NCBI GenBank assembly: GCA_018816095.1
Contig: JAHIWP010000066.1
Location: 1-50,390 of the forward strand
From: Gammaproteobacteria bacterium
GTDB taxonomy: Bacteria; Pseudomonadota; Gammaproteobacteria; Pseudomonadales; Pseudomonadaceae
Direction of reading: 5' to 3'
DNA length: 50,390 nucleotides
Positions 29,193-37,990 of the stretch are shown here, one piece after another. The position numbers and the translations under genes were made by a program. The notes beneath the pieces were generated by a model. That model made no database searches. It was not told the origin of the DNA and saw nothing but the letters and a program-made list of their open reading frames with translations. Positions within the stretch are counted from its first letter, which is position 1. The number at the start of each line of letters is the position of its first letter.

Positions 29193-30107
29193 TCAAGAGC
29201 CCCGCACCTCCCAGTACCCCGGGGTGTTGTATATCGCCTTCAGGTAGTCGATGAAAAAGCGCACCTTGGCTGGCAGATAACGTTGCTGCGGATACACCGC
29301 CTGGATGTCGTAGGCCGGGATCTCGTAATCGTCGAGCACCGTCACCAGCTCACCGGCCTTGAGCTCGGCCTGAATCTCCCAGGTCGAACGCCAGCCAATG
29401 CCCAGGCCCTGCTTGACCCAGTCGTAAAGCAACTCACCGTCATTGCAGTCAAGGTTGCCGGAGACCCGCACCGCCACCTGCTTGCCCTCACGCAAAAAGG
29501 TCCAGCCGCGCTGCTGACCGCCCTGCAGGTTGAACGCCAGGCAGTTGTGATCCGCCAGATCGTCCAGCGTGCGCGGCACGCCATACAGCTCGAAATAGCG
29601 AGGCGCGCCGCAGACCACCCGGCGATTGGTAAATAGCTTGAGCGCCACGTAGTTGGGGTCGGTGACTTCACCAATGCGAATGCCCATGTCGTAACCCTGG
29701 CGCACCAGGTCGACCAGGCTGTCAGTGAAATTGAACGACAGCTTGAGGTCGGGGTAGCGCCTCAGAAACGTCGGCGCATGCGGGGCAATATGACGCCGAC
29801 CGAATGCCGCTGGGGCCGACACCACCAGGTGCCCGCGCACCGAACTGCCGCCTCTGGCGACACAGGCGTCGACATCGTCGAAATCCTTGAGCAGAGTCCG
29901 GGCACGCTCCAGGTATTGATCGCCGAGATCGGTGAGTTGCAGGCCACGAGTCGAGCGGTGCATCAACTTGACCCCCAGATGCTGCTCGAGTGCATCCAGG
30001 CGGCGCCCCATGACCACCGGAGTCACGCCTTCGCTGAGGGCAGCAGAGGCAAAGCTGCCGTTATCGGCGACGAGAACGAAACTACGAACAAGGGTATGGC
30101 GGTCCAT
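29193..30107 (-). CDS. LysR-family transcriptional regulator, divergent from gcl
   Basis: This 304-aa protein has an N-terminal winged helix (about 1-60: SFASAALSEGVTPVVMGRRL, DALEQHLGVKLMHRSTRGL). The effector domain is periplasmic-binding-protein-like (about 90-300; HLVVSAPAAFGRRHIAP, then DLKLSFNFTDSLVDLV). It lies back to back with gcl across 111 bases, the classic LysR position, so it is the prime candidate activator of the glyoxylate genes. The spacer holds an interrupted ATACT...AGTAT repeat near 30113-30142. The effector is unknown. Confidence 0.92.
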   Translation of the reverse strand: MDRHTLVRSFVLVADNGSFASAALSEGVTPVVMGRRLDALEQHLGVKLMHRSTRGLQLTDLGDQYLERARTLLKDFDDVDACVARGGSSVRGHLVVSAPAAFGRRHIAPHAPTFLRRYPDLKLSFNFTDSLVDLVRQGYDMGIRIGEVTDPNYVALKLFTNRRVVCGAPRYFELYGVPRTLDDLADHNCLAFNLQGGQQRGWTFLREGKQVAVRVSGNLDCNDGELLYDWVKQGLGIGWRSTWEIQAELKAGELVTVLDDYEIPAYDIQAVYPQQRYLPAKVRFFIDYLKAIYNTPGYWEVRGS

Positions 30108-30218
30108 TCAATACTCCAGATATCGACAGAACTGAAGTATCCATCAATTCCACCCTGTTAGCCCAGCCGGCATCCTTGGCTCACCTGAAATGTTTCGAAT
30201 ACGCCAAGAGGAAAGATC

Positions 30219-31994
30219 ATGGCCAGAATGAGAGCAATCGAGGCCGCCGTGCTGGTGATGCGCCGTGAAGGTGTCGACACCGCGTTTGGTATTCCCGGCG
30301 CCGCCATCAACCCCCTGTACGCAGCACTGAAAAAAGTCGGCGGCATCGACCACGTCCTGGCTCGCCACGTTGAAGGCGCCTCACACATGGCCGAGGGTTA
30401 CACCCGCACCAACGCCGGCAACATCGGCGTGTGCATAGGCACTTCCGGCCCGGCTGGCACCGACATGGTGACCGGCCTGTACTCGGCCTCTGCCGACTCC
30501 ATCCCGATTCTGTGCATCACCGGCCAAGCGCCGCGTGCCCGTATGCACAAGGAAGACTTCCAGGCCGTCGACATCACCAGTATCGTCAAGCCGGTGACCA
30601 AGTGGGCAACCACCGTAATGGAGCCCGGTCAGGTGCCGCGTGCCTTCCAGAAAGCCTTCTATGAAATGCGCAGCGGCCGTCCTGGCCCCGTGCTGATCGA
30701 CCTGCCGTTCGACGTGCAGATGGCCGAGATCGAATTCGACATCGACGCCTACGAGCCGCTGCCATTGGCCAAGCCCGCCGCCAACCGCGTGCAGGCTGAA
30801 AAGGCCCTGGCCATGCTGAATGATGCCGAGCGTCCGCTGCTGGTCGCCGGTGGCGGTATCTTCAACGCCGACGCCGCCGACAAGTTGGTCGAGTTCGCCG
30901 AACTGACCGGCGTGCCAGTAATCCCGACGCTGATGGGCTGGGGTGCAATCCCCGATGACCACAAGCTGATGGTCGGCATGGTCGGTTTGCAGACGTCGCA
31001 CCGCTACGGCAACGCCACCCTACTGGAATCCGACCTGGTATTTGGTATCGGTAACCGCTGGGCTAACCGCCACACCGGCAGCGTCGAGGTGTACACCGAA
31101 GGCCGTAAGTTCATCCACGTTGACATCGAACCGACGCAAATCGGCCGCGTGTTCAACCCGGACCTGGGCATCGTTTCCGATGCTGGCGCCGCTCTGGACG
31201 CCTTTATCGAAGTGGCCCGCGAGTGGAAATCCGCTGGCAAGCTGAAAGACCGCAGCGCCTGGGTGGAATCCTGCCAGCAGCGCAAGCGCACCTTGCAGCG
31301 CAAGACCCACTTCGACAACGTACCGGTCAAGCCGCAGCGCGTGTACGAAGAGATGAACGAGTTCTTCGGCAAGGACACCTGCTACGTCAGCACCATCGGT
31401 CTGTCGCAGATCGCCGGCGCGCAGTTCCTCCACGTCTACAAGCCACGCCACTGGATCAACTGTGGTCAGGCCGGCCCGCTCGGCTGGACCATTCCGGCGG
31501 CACTGGGCGTGGTCAAGGCTGATCCGACCCGCAACGTGGTGGCGCTATCTGGCGACTATGACTTCCAGTTCATGATCGAAGAACTGGCCGTGGGCGCGCA
31601 GTTCAACCTGCCGTACATTCACGTGGTGGTGAACAACTCCTACCTGGGGCTGATTCGTCAGTCGCAGCGCGGCTTTGAGATGGACTACTGCGTGCAGTTG
31701 GCCTTCGAGAACATCAACGCGCCGGAGCTCAATGGTTACGGCGTCGACCACGTTGCCGTGGTGGAAGGCCTGGGCTGTAAAGCCGTACGGGTATTCGAGC
31801 CGAACGACATCCAGGCGGCATTGGCCAAGGCCAAGGCGCTGATGGAAGAGTTCCGCGTACCGGTCATGGTCGAGATCATCCTGGAGCGTGTCACCAACAT
31901 CTCCATGGGTGTTGAAATCAACGCCATCAACGAATTCGAAGAACTCGCCGAGCGCGGTGTCGACGCCCCAACTGCGATTTCCTTGCTCGAATAA
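30219..31994 (+). CDS. gcl: Glyoxylate carboligase (tartronate-semialdehyde synthase)
   Basis: The 591-aa ThDP enzyme condenses two glyoxylate to tartronate semialdehyde and CO2. It begins [20 protein letters not shown] and is close to E. coli Gcl throughout. Val51 in [17 protein letters not shown] replaces the usual catalytic glutamate, a hallmark of this enzyme alone. The ThDP site has [23 protein letters not shown]-binding middle domain residues lie about 190-340. GAGGAAAG precedes the ATG. It is the first gene of gcl-hyi-glxR-ttuD-pyk. Confidence 0.98.
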   Translation: MARMRAIEAAVLVMRREGVDTAFGIPGAAINPLYAALKKVGGIDHVLARHVEGASHMAEGYTRTNAGNIGVCIGTSGPAGTDMVTGLYSASADSIPILCITGQAPRARMHKEDFQAVDITSIVKPVTKWATTVMEPGQVPRAFQKAFYEMRSGRPGPVLIDLPFDVQMAEIEFDIDAYEPLPLAKPAANRVQAEKALAMLNDAERPLLVAGGGIFNADAADKLVEFAELTGVPVIPTLMGWGAIPDDHKLMVGMVGLQTSHRYGNATLLESDLVFGIGNRWANRHTGSVEVYTEGRKFIHVDIEPTQIGRVFNPDLGIVSDAGAALDAFIEVAREWKSAGKLKDRSAWVESCQQRKRTLQRKTHFDNVPVKPQRVYEEMNEFFGKDTCYVSTIGLSQIAGAQFLHVYKPRHWINCGQAGPLGWTIPAALGVVKADPTRNVVALSGDYDFQFMIEELAVGAQFNLPYIHVVVNNSYLGLIRQSQRGFEMDYCVQLAFENINAPELNGYGVDHVAVVEGLGCKAVRVFEPNDIQAALAKAKALMEEFRVPVMVEIILERVTNISMGVEINAINEFEELAERGVDAPTAISLLE

Positions 31995-32056
31995 ATCGCC
32001 TTATTAACCAGTAGCCCGGATACCTTATCCGGGCTGCGCAAGACAAGGAGCACACC

Positions 32057-32854
32057 ATGCCCCGTTTTGCCGCCAACCTGTCCATGCTGTTCACCGAAGT
32101 GGATTTTCTGGACCGTTTCGACGCTGCCGCTGCCGCTGGCTTCAGCGGTGTTGAATACTTGTTCCCCTACGACTTCCCGGCCGAGGTGATCAAAGCCCGC
32201 CTGGACGCCAACAAACTCGAGCAGGTGTTGTTCAACCTGCCCGCTGGCGATTGGGCCAAAGGCGAGCGTGGTATCGCCTGCCATCCCGACCGCGTTGAAG
32301 AGTTCCGCACTGGCGTCGACCAAGCAATCGCCTACGCCAAAGTGCTGGGCAATAAGCAGATCAACTGCCTGGCTGGTATCCGTCCGCAAGGCCTGGATTG
32401 CGCGAGCGTTGAGGCGACCTTCGTCGACAACCTCAAGTACGCCGCCGGCAAACTTGAAGCCGCTGGCATCAAGCTGGTCATGGAAATGATCAACACCCGC
32501 GACATCCCGGGCTTCTACCTGAACACCACGAAACAAGCTCTGGCTATTCGCGACAAAGTCGCCAGCAGCAACCTGTTCCTGCAATACGACATCTACCACA
32601 TGCAAATCATGGAAGGTGACTTGGCGCGTACCGTCGAGGCCAACCTGGCCGTGATCAATCATGTGCAGTTGGCCGATAACCCGGGCCGTAACGAGCCGGG
32701 CACTGGCGAGATCAACTACCACTTCCTCTTCGAGCACCTGGACCGCATCGGTTACCAGGGCTGGATCGGTTGTGAATACAAGCCAGCCACCACCACCGCT
32801 GCCGGCCTTGGCTGGATGGCTTCCCACCGGAACAGCATGCACAACGCAATCTGA
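32057..32854 (+). CDS. hyi: Hydroxypyruvate isomerase
   Basis: The 265-aa TIM-barrel enzyme interconverts hydroxypyruvate and tartronate semialdehyde. It begins MPRFAANLSMLFTEVDFLDR and carries metal-binding Glu/His residues in LVMEMINTRDIPGFYL, LQYDIYHMQIMEGDLA and GEINYHFLFEHL-IGCEYKP. AAGGAG precedes the ATG. It lies 62 bases after gcl. Confidence 0.96.
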   Translation: MPRFAANLSMLFTEVDFLDRFDAAAAAGFSGVEYLFPYDFPAEVIKARLDANKLEQVLFNLPAGDWAKGERGIACHPDRVEEFRTGVDQAIAYAKVLGNKQINCLAGIRPQGLDCASVEATFVDNLKYAAGKLEAAGIKLVMEMINTRDIPGFYLNTTKQALAIRDKVASSNLFLQYDIYHMQIMEGDLARTVEANLAVINHVQLADNPGRNEPGTGEINYHFLFEHLDRIGYQGWIGCEYKPATTTAAGLGWMASHRNSMHNAI

Positions 32855-32884
32855 GCCCCCACTCTTTTTAGGAGAGCATTTCTA

Positions 32885-33775
32885 ATGGCTAAAATCGGAT
32901 TTATCGGCACCGGCATCATGGGCAAGCCTATGGCGCAAAACCTGCAGAACGCCGGGCACACCCTGTTTTTCTCCGAGAATTACTCCAAAGCCCCGGCTGA
33001 CCTGCTGGGCGCCAACGGCATTGGCCTGGCCAATCCACGCGAAGTGGCGCAGGAAGCCGAGTTCATCATCATCATGGTGCCGGACACCCCGCAGGTTGAA
33101 GACGTACTGTTCGGCAAAGATGGCGTGGTTGAAGGCGCTGGCGCCGGTAAAATCGTGATCGACATGAGCTCGATCTCGCCGACCGCCACCAAAATCTTCG
33201 CCGACAAGATCAAAGCCACTGGCGCTGCCTACCTCGACGCGCCGGTTTCCGGCGGTGAAGTGGGCGCCAAAGCGGCCACCCTGAGCATCATGGTTGGCGG
33301 CTGTGCCAAAGCCTTCGAGCGCGCCCTGCCGCTGTTCCAGGCCATGGGCAAGAACATCACCCACGTAGGTGGCAGTGGTGACGGCCAGACCGCTAAGGTG
33401 GCCAACCAGATCATCGTCGCCCTGAACATTCAGGCTGTCGCTGAAGCCCTGCTGTTCGCCGCCAAGAACGGCGCCGATCCAGCCAAGGTGCGCGAAGCGC
33501 TGATGGGTGGTTTCGCCGGCTCGAAAATTCTTGAAGTGCACGGCGAGCGCATGATCAAAGGCACCTTTGACCCGGGCTTCCGCATCAGCCTGCACCAGAA
33601 GGACCTTAACCTCGCCCTCGCCGGCGCCCGCGAGTTGGGCCTTAACCTGCCTAACACCGCTAACGCCCAGCAAGTGTTCAGCACCTGCTCGGCCATCGGC
33701 GGCAGCAACTGGGACCACTCGGCGTTGATCAAAGGCCTGGAACACATGGCCAATTTCAACATCCGCGGCGAGTAA
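32885..33775 (+). CDS. glxR: Tartronate semialdehyde reductase (2-hydroxy-3-oxopropionate reductase)
   Basis: The 296-aa beta-hydroxyacid dehydrogenase has the NAD(P) site KIGFIGTGIMGKPMAQNLQN. The substrate loop is YLDAPVSGGEVGAKAATLSI, and the catalytic lysine is in GQTAKVANQIIVALN. It reduces tartronate semialdehyde to D-glycerate. AGGAGAG precedes the ATG. It lies 30 bases after hyi, as in E. coli and other pseudomonads. The gene is followed by an unusually structured spacer before ttuD. Confidence 0.97.
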   Translation: MAKIGFIGTGIMGKPMAQNLQNAGHTLFFSENYSKAPADLLGANGIGLANPREVAQEAEFIIIMVPDTPQVEDVLFGKDGVVEGAGAGKIVIDMSSISPTATKIFADKIKATGAAYLDAPVSGGEVGAKAATLSIMVGGCAKAFERALPLFQAMGKNITHVGGSGDGQTAKVANQIIVALNIQAVAEALLFAAKNGADPAKVREALMGGFAGSKILEVHGERMIKGTFDPGFRISLHQKDLNLALAGARELGLNLPNTANAQQVFSTCSAIGGSNWDHSALIKGLEHMANFNIRGE

Positions 33776-33805
33776 GCCCCAGCAGCGTTGCTCACTGCAT
33801 CAGCG

Positions 33806-34074
33806 GGTTGAGCCAAGGTAGGTTGGCTCAACCTGATCGCCCCCACGCGCAACACGGGTGCGGCGCTTAGGACGCTCCAGCGTCAAACGTTATGATGCAG
33901 CAGCGCAAACGCTGCCCCACGCTGGAGCGTGGGGACGATTACCGTTCTGAGTCGGGGTCAGCCGCCTCAGAATGCCCCTTTCGATCTGCCCGGTAAAACG
34001 GTGTCACGGCCTGTTTGCCGGGTGGATCGATTCTAGTGCAGAGGGCCTTCCAAGAAGGCCCTGCGCACTAGAAT
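33806..34074. repeat. Array of seven stem-loops in the glxR-ttuD spacer
   Basis: The 329-base gap (33776-34104) has no gene but seven inverted repeats in a row. Their positions are 33806-33833 (11-bp arms), 33871-33884, 33900-33915, 33915-33934 (CCCCACGCT/AGCGTGGGG), 33945-33972, 33989-34022 and 34030-34074. The last has a 10-bp outer and 9-bp inner stem. The core of the second (ACGCTCCAGCGT) is complementary to that of the fourth (ACGCTGGAGCGT), so they can also pair with each other. The CCCACGCT...AGCGTGGG element resembles Pseudomonas REP sequences. The last hairpin ends 30 bases before the ttuD ATG without a T-tract. Confidence 0.75.
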
Positions 34075-34104
34075 TGAAGTTGGTCCAGACCTAGAGAGAT
34101 CGCC

Positions 34105-35379
34105 ATGTCCATCGATCCGCAACGCCTGCTGCGCGACTTGTTCGCCAGCGCCATCGAAGCCGCCCACCCGCGCCAGGTTTTGGCCAATTACCTCCCCGCA
34201 GACCGCAGCGGCCGCGTCATCGTCATCGGTGCCGGCAAGGCCGCCGCGGCCATGGCCGAAGTGATCGAGCAGGAATGGCACGGTGAGGTCTCAGGCTTAG
34301 TGGTGACCCGCTACGGACACGGCGCCAATTGCCAGAAAATCGAAGTCGTCGAAGCCGCGCATCCAGTGCCCGATGATGCCGGTGAGCGTGTCGCCCGCCG
34401 CGTCTTGGAGCTGGTGAGTAACCTCAGCGAAAGCGACCGGGTGATCTTCCTGCTCTCCGGCGGCGGTTCGTCCCTGCTCGCCCTGCCCGCCGCAGGCATC
34501 TCGCTCGCTGACAAGCAGGCGATCAACAAGGCGCTGCTAAAATCCGGCGCCACCATTGGCGAGATGAACTGCGTACGCAAGCACCTCTCGGCGATCAAGG
34601 GCGGGCGTTTGGCCAAGGCTAGCTGGCCGGCCAGTGTGTACACCTATGCGATTTCTGATGTACCCGGTGATGAAGCAACCGTGATCGCCTCCGGCCCGAC
34701 CGTGGCCGACCCCACCACCTCCGCCGAAGCCCTGGCGATTCTCGCCCGCTATAACATCGAGATCCCCGCCAACGTGCGCAGCTGGCTGCAAAGCCCCGAG
34801 TCGGAAACGGTCAAACCCGGCGATCCGCGCCTGGCGCGCAGCCACTTCCAGCTGATCGCCCGCCCACAGAAATCGCTGGATGCCGCTGCTGCGGTGGTGC
34901 TCTCCGCCGGGTTGCCGGTGCTGATTCTCGGCGACCTGGAAGGCGAGTCGCGCGAAGTGGCCAAGGTCCACGCTGGCATCGCCAAACAGGTGGTGTTGCA
35001 TGGCCAGCCGATCAAGGCACCCTGTGTGATTCTCTCCGGTGGCGAAACCACTGTGACCGTGCGCGGCAACGGCCGTGGCGGGCGCAATGCCGAATTCCTC
35101 CTTAGCCTGACCGACAGCCTCAAGGGCTTACCGGGTGTGTATGCCCTGGCCGGTGACACCGACGGCATCGACGGTTCGGAAGATAACGCCGGGGCAATCA
35201 TGACCCCCGAGAGCCACGCCCGCGCCGCCGCACTGGGCCTGAGCAGCAGTGATGAGCTGGACAACAACAACGGCTATGGCTACTTCGCCGCCCTTGACCA
35301 GTTGATCATCACCGGGCCGACGCGCACCAACGTCAACGATTTCCGCGCCATTCTTATTCTCGAAGGTTCTGCCCAATGA
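34105..35379 (+). CDS. ttuD: Glycerate kinase (TtuD/GckA, MOFRL family)
   Basis: The 424-aa enzyme phosphorylates D-glycerate, most probably to 2-phosphoglycerate. The N-terminal DUF4147 domain has VIVIGAGKAAAAMAEVIEQE and FLLSGGGSSLLALPA. The C-terminal MOFRL domain has LSGGETTVTVRGNGRGGRNA and ALAGDTDGIDGSEDNAGAI. It is one of the glycerate-2-kinase class, not the GlxK/GarK class. Its stop overlaps the pyk start by 4 bases (ATGA). The ribosome binding site (AGAGAGAT) is weak and the big hairpin at 34030-34074 lies just upstream. Confidence 0.96.
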   Translation: MSIDPQRLLRDLFASAIEAAHPRQVLANYLPADRSGRVIVIGAGKAAAAMAEVIEQEWHGEVSGLVVTRYGHGANCQKIEVVEAAHPVPDDAGERVARRVLELVSNLSESDRVIFLLSGGGSSLLALPAAGISLADKQAINKALLKSGATIGEMNCVRKHLSAIKGGRLAKASWPASVYTYAISDVPGDEATVIASGPTVADPTTSAEALAILARYNIEIPANVRSWLQSPESETVKPGDPRLARSHFQLIARPQKSLDAAAAVVLSAGLPVLILGDLEGESREVAKVHAGIAKQVVLHGQPIKAPCVILSGGETTVTVRGNGRGGRNAEFLLSLTDSLKGLPGVYALAGDTDGIDGSEDNAGAIMTPESHARAAALGLSSSDELDNNNGYGYFAALDQLIITGPTRTNVNDFRAILILEGSAQ

Positions 35380-36791
35380 ACGCCGATAAAAAAGTAAAAA
35401 TTCTCGCCACCCTTGGCCCTGCCATTAAAACCATCGACGACATCCGTCAGTTGGTGGAAAACGGCGCCAACCTGTTCCGCCTGAATTTCAGCCACGGTGA
35501 GCACGCCGATCACGCCGAGCGTTACAACTGGGTGCGTGAAGTTGAGAAACAGCTGAATACGCCAATCGGCATCCTCATGGACCTGCAGGGCCCGAAACTG
35601 CGCGTCGGCAAATTTGCCGAGGGCAAGGTCATGCTTGAGCGCGGGCAAAGCCTGCGCCTGGATCTGGACAAGACCCCAGGCAACAGCGAGCGGGTCAACC
35701 TGCCGCACCCAGAAATCATCGAAGCGCTGCAGCCGGGCATGAGCCTGCTGCTCGACGATGGCCGCCTGCGCCTGCAAGTCACCGCGAAACACAGCGATGC
35801 CGTCGACACCCAGGTGATCGCCGGTGGCGAACTGTCCGACCGCAAAGGCGTTAACGTCCCGGAAGCCGTGCTGCAACTCAGTCCGCTGACCGAGAAAGAC
35901 CGCCGCGACCTGACCTTTGGCCTGGAACTGGGTGTGGATTGGGTCGCACTGTCGTTCGTGCAGCGTCCAGAAGACATTATCGAAGCGCGCGAGCTGATCC
36001 AGGGCAAAGCCTTGCTGATGGCCAAGATCGAGAAGCCCTCGGCCGTGGTGCACCTGGAAGAAATTACCAAACTGTGCGACGCGATCATGGTTGCCCGTGG
36101 CGACTTGGGCGTGGAAGTGCCGGCAGAAAACGTCCCACGTATCCAGAAAGACATCATCCGTACCTGCCGCCAGCTGGGTAAGCCGGTGGTGGTGGCCACA
36201 CAGATGCTTGAATCCATGCGCTTCTCCCCAGCACCGACCCGCGCCGAAGTCACCGACGTGGCCAACGCCGTGGCCGAAGGCGCCGATGCGGTCATGCTCT
36301 CGGCGGAAACCGCTTCCGGTGATTACCCGCAAGAAGCCGTACAGATGATGAGCAAGATCATTCGCCAGGTGGAAAGCGGCCCGGACTTCCAGGCCCAGCT
36401 CGACGTTAGCCGGCCGGTCGCCGAAGCCACCTCCTCCGACGCCATCAGCTGCGCGATCCGCCGCATCAGCACCATTCTGCCGGTCGCCGCGCTGGTCAAT
36501 TACACCGAGTCGGGCAGTTCCAGCCTGCGCGCCTCACGCGAGCGCCCTGCTGTGCCGATCCTCAGCCTGACCCCAAGCCTCAACACCGCCCGGCGCCTGA
36601 GTGTGGCCTGGGGGGTGTATTCGGTGGTCAACGCGCGCTTGAGCAAAGTTGAAGACGTTACCCGTACGGCCCTGGAAACAGCCCGCAGCACAGGCTTAGC
36701 CAAGACCGGCGACACCGTGGTGATTACCGCAGGCGAGCCGTTCGGCCAGCCCGGCAGCACCAACAGCCTGCGTATCGAAATTCTCCACTGA
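35376..36791 (+). CDS. pyk: Pyruvate kinase
   Basis: The 471-aa enzyme makes pyruvate and ATP from phosphoenolpyruvate. It has RLNFSHGEHADH near the N-terminus and the active-site lysine in ALLMAKIEKPSAV. Metal and substrate residues lie in MVARGDLGVEVPAENVP, and the allosteric C-terminal domain has VNYTESGSSSLRASRERP. The gene is coupled to ttuD by a 4-base overlap, so the route from glyoxylate to pyruvate is coded in one operon apart from enolase. In P. aeruginosa the equivalent copy is called pykF. Confidence 0.97.
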   Translation: MNADKKVKILATLGPAIKTIDDIRQLVENGANLFRLNFSHGEHADHAERYNWVREVEKQLNTPIGILMDLQGPKLRVGKFAEGKVMLERGQSLRLDLDKTPGNSERVNLPHPEIIEALQPGMSLLLDDGRLRLQVTAKHSDAVDTQVIAGGELSDRKGVNVPEAVLQLSPLTEKDRRDLTFGLELGVDWVALSFVQRPEDIIEARELIQGKALLMAKIEKPSAVVHLEEITKLCDAIMVARGDLGVEVPAENVPRIQKDIIRTCRQLGKPVVVATQMLESMRFSPAPTRAEVTDVANAVAEGADAVMLSAETASGDYPQEAVQMMSKIIRQVESGPDFQAQLDVSRPVAEATSSDAISCAIRRISTILPVAALVNYTESGSSSLRASRERPAVPILSLTPSLNTARRLSVAWGVYSVVNARLSKVEDVTRTALETARSTGLAKTGDTVVITAGEPFGQPGSTNSLRIEILH

Positions 36792-36855
36792 GTCCTAACT
36801 GCAGCGGGTTCTAGGCCCGCTGCATCAGAGCTCCCCCTGGCTTTGCCAGTTTCAA

Positions 36856-36891
36856 GGCACCCTCTGTTCCCGCAGTGGGTGCTTCTTTTTT
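36856..36891 (+). terminator. Terminator behind pyk
   Basis: The stem GCACCC/GGGTGC with a 14-base loop is followed by TTCTTTTTT. A second GC-rich hairpin without T-tract, TGCAGCGGG/CCCGCTGCA, lies just before it at 36800-36823. Confidence 0.75.
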
Positions 36892-36976
36892 ATGCCCCGC
36901 GCCCCAGGCATGCATCACTTGGGCCGTCGCTGCGTGGCGTTAAAAAGAGCCCGGTCATTTATTCAGGTTCGTCTGC

Positions 36977-37930
36977 ATGTCGTCACTCCCGCTCTCCATC
37001 AGCACCCGGCAAGGCTTGCGCATCGTGCTCAACGGTTTCAGCCAGATTTTCCTGCAAGCGCATCCCGGCTGCGGCCTGCTGGTGGTGCTGGCCATTGCCG
37101 TTGGCGCACCGCAGTTACTGGCAGGCGCATTGCTCGGCGGCTTCAGCAGCACGTTGACGGCGCAGCGCCGCGGCTTTACTAGCGCCGATATCGAACTGGG
37201 CCTGTATGGCTACAACGGCATATTGCTCGGCATGCTGATCAGCCTGCAGTTCACCTGGTCACTGTTACTGCCACTGTTGATCATCGCCATTGCCGGGCTG
37301 TCCAGCCTGTTGCTGGAACCCTGGATGCGGCGCATGCGTCAGCAGCAGTGGTTGCCGGCCTTCACCTTACCCTTTGTGACCCTAAGCTGGCTGGTGCTAT
37401 GGCTGGCCCCGGCCCTGCAATTGCAGCTGCAACAGCCGGTACCGAGCCAGCTACTGCCGCTCGATTGGCTGGCCAGTGTGCTGGCGATGGCGCGCGGTGT
37501 GGGCCAGGTGATTTTCCTCGATCACCCCATAGCCGGTGCCTGCATATTAGTTGGCCTGCTGTTGGCTGATCGGCGCGCTGCCTGCTGGGCGCTCGTGGGC
37601 TCCGCCGGCGGCTTGGCCCTGGCGCTGAACCAAGGTCTGGGACAACAAAGCGCACTTATCGGCCTGTATGGCTACAACGCTGCGCTGGCCGCGATCGCCA
37701 TTAATCAAGTGAACCACCAGGTGTGGCTGCCCGCATTGGGCATTGTGCTGGCGTTGGCGCTGCAACCTGGCTTCAGCGCACTGGGGCTGCCCGCCTTGAC
37801 CATGCCCTTTATTCTTACCTGCTGGCTGGTGAGCGCCAGCCAACGCCTACTGCGTAAAGCCTTAGACGGCTCCACACCTCGGCCGCCGCGTAAGGGCAAA
37901 AGCTTGCATCGTCAGGATAAAACTCCCTAG
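36977..37930 (+). CDS. Urea transporter (UT family)
   Basis: This 317-aa membrane protein has about ten helices in two repeats. Each repeat bears the UT-family motif: GLYGYNGILLGM near residue 74 and GLYGYNAALAAIA near residue 232. UT proteins form trimeric channels that let urea cross the inner membrane. The C-terminal 25 residues are basic and probably cytosolic. It lies just beyond the glyoxylate genes and before a K+ channel, an order I recall from P. aeruginosa. Urea is the by-product when allantoin or ureidoglycolate is split to glyoxylate, so the context is meaningful. Confidence 0.88.
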   Translation: MSSLPLSISTRQGLRIVLNGFSQIFLQAHPGCGLLVVLAIAVGAPQLLAGALLGGFSSTLTAQRRGFTSADIELGLYGYNGILLGMLISLQFTWSLLLPLLIIAIAGLSSLLLEPWMRRMRQQQWLPAFTLPFVTLSWLVLWLAPALQLQLQQPVPSQLLPLDWLASVLAMARGVGQVIFLDHPIAGACILVGLLLADRRAACWALVGSAGGLALALNQGLGQQSALIGLYGYNAALAAIAINQVNHQVWLPALGIVLALALQPGFSALGLPALTMPFILTCWLVSASQRLLRKALDGSTPRPPRKGKSLHRQDKTP

Positions 37931-37990
37931 GCTGCACGCTCAGTCGTGCGCTTGATATAGGGGCGACGTCAACGGAGCAGCCAGAACACC

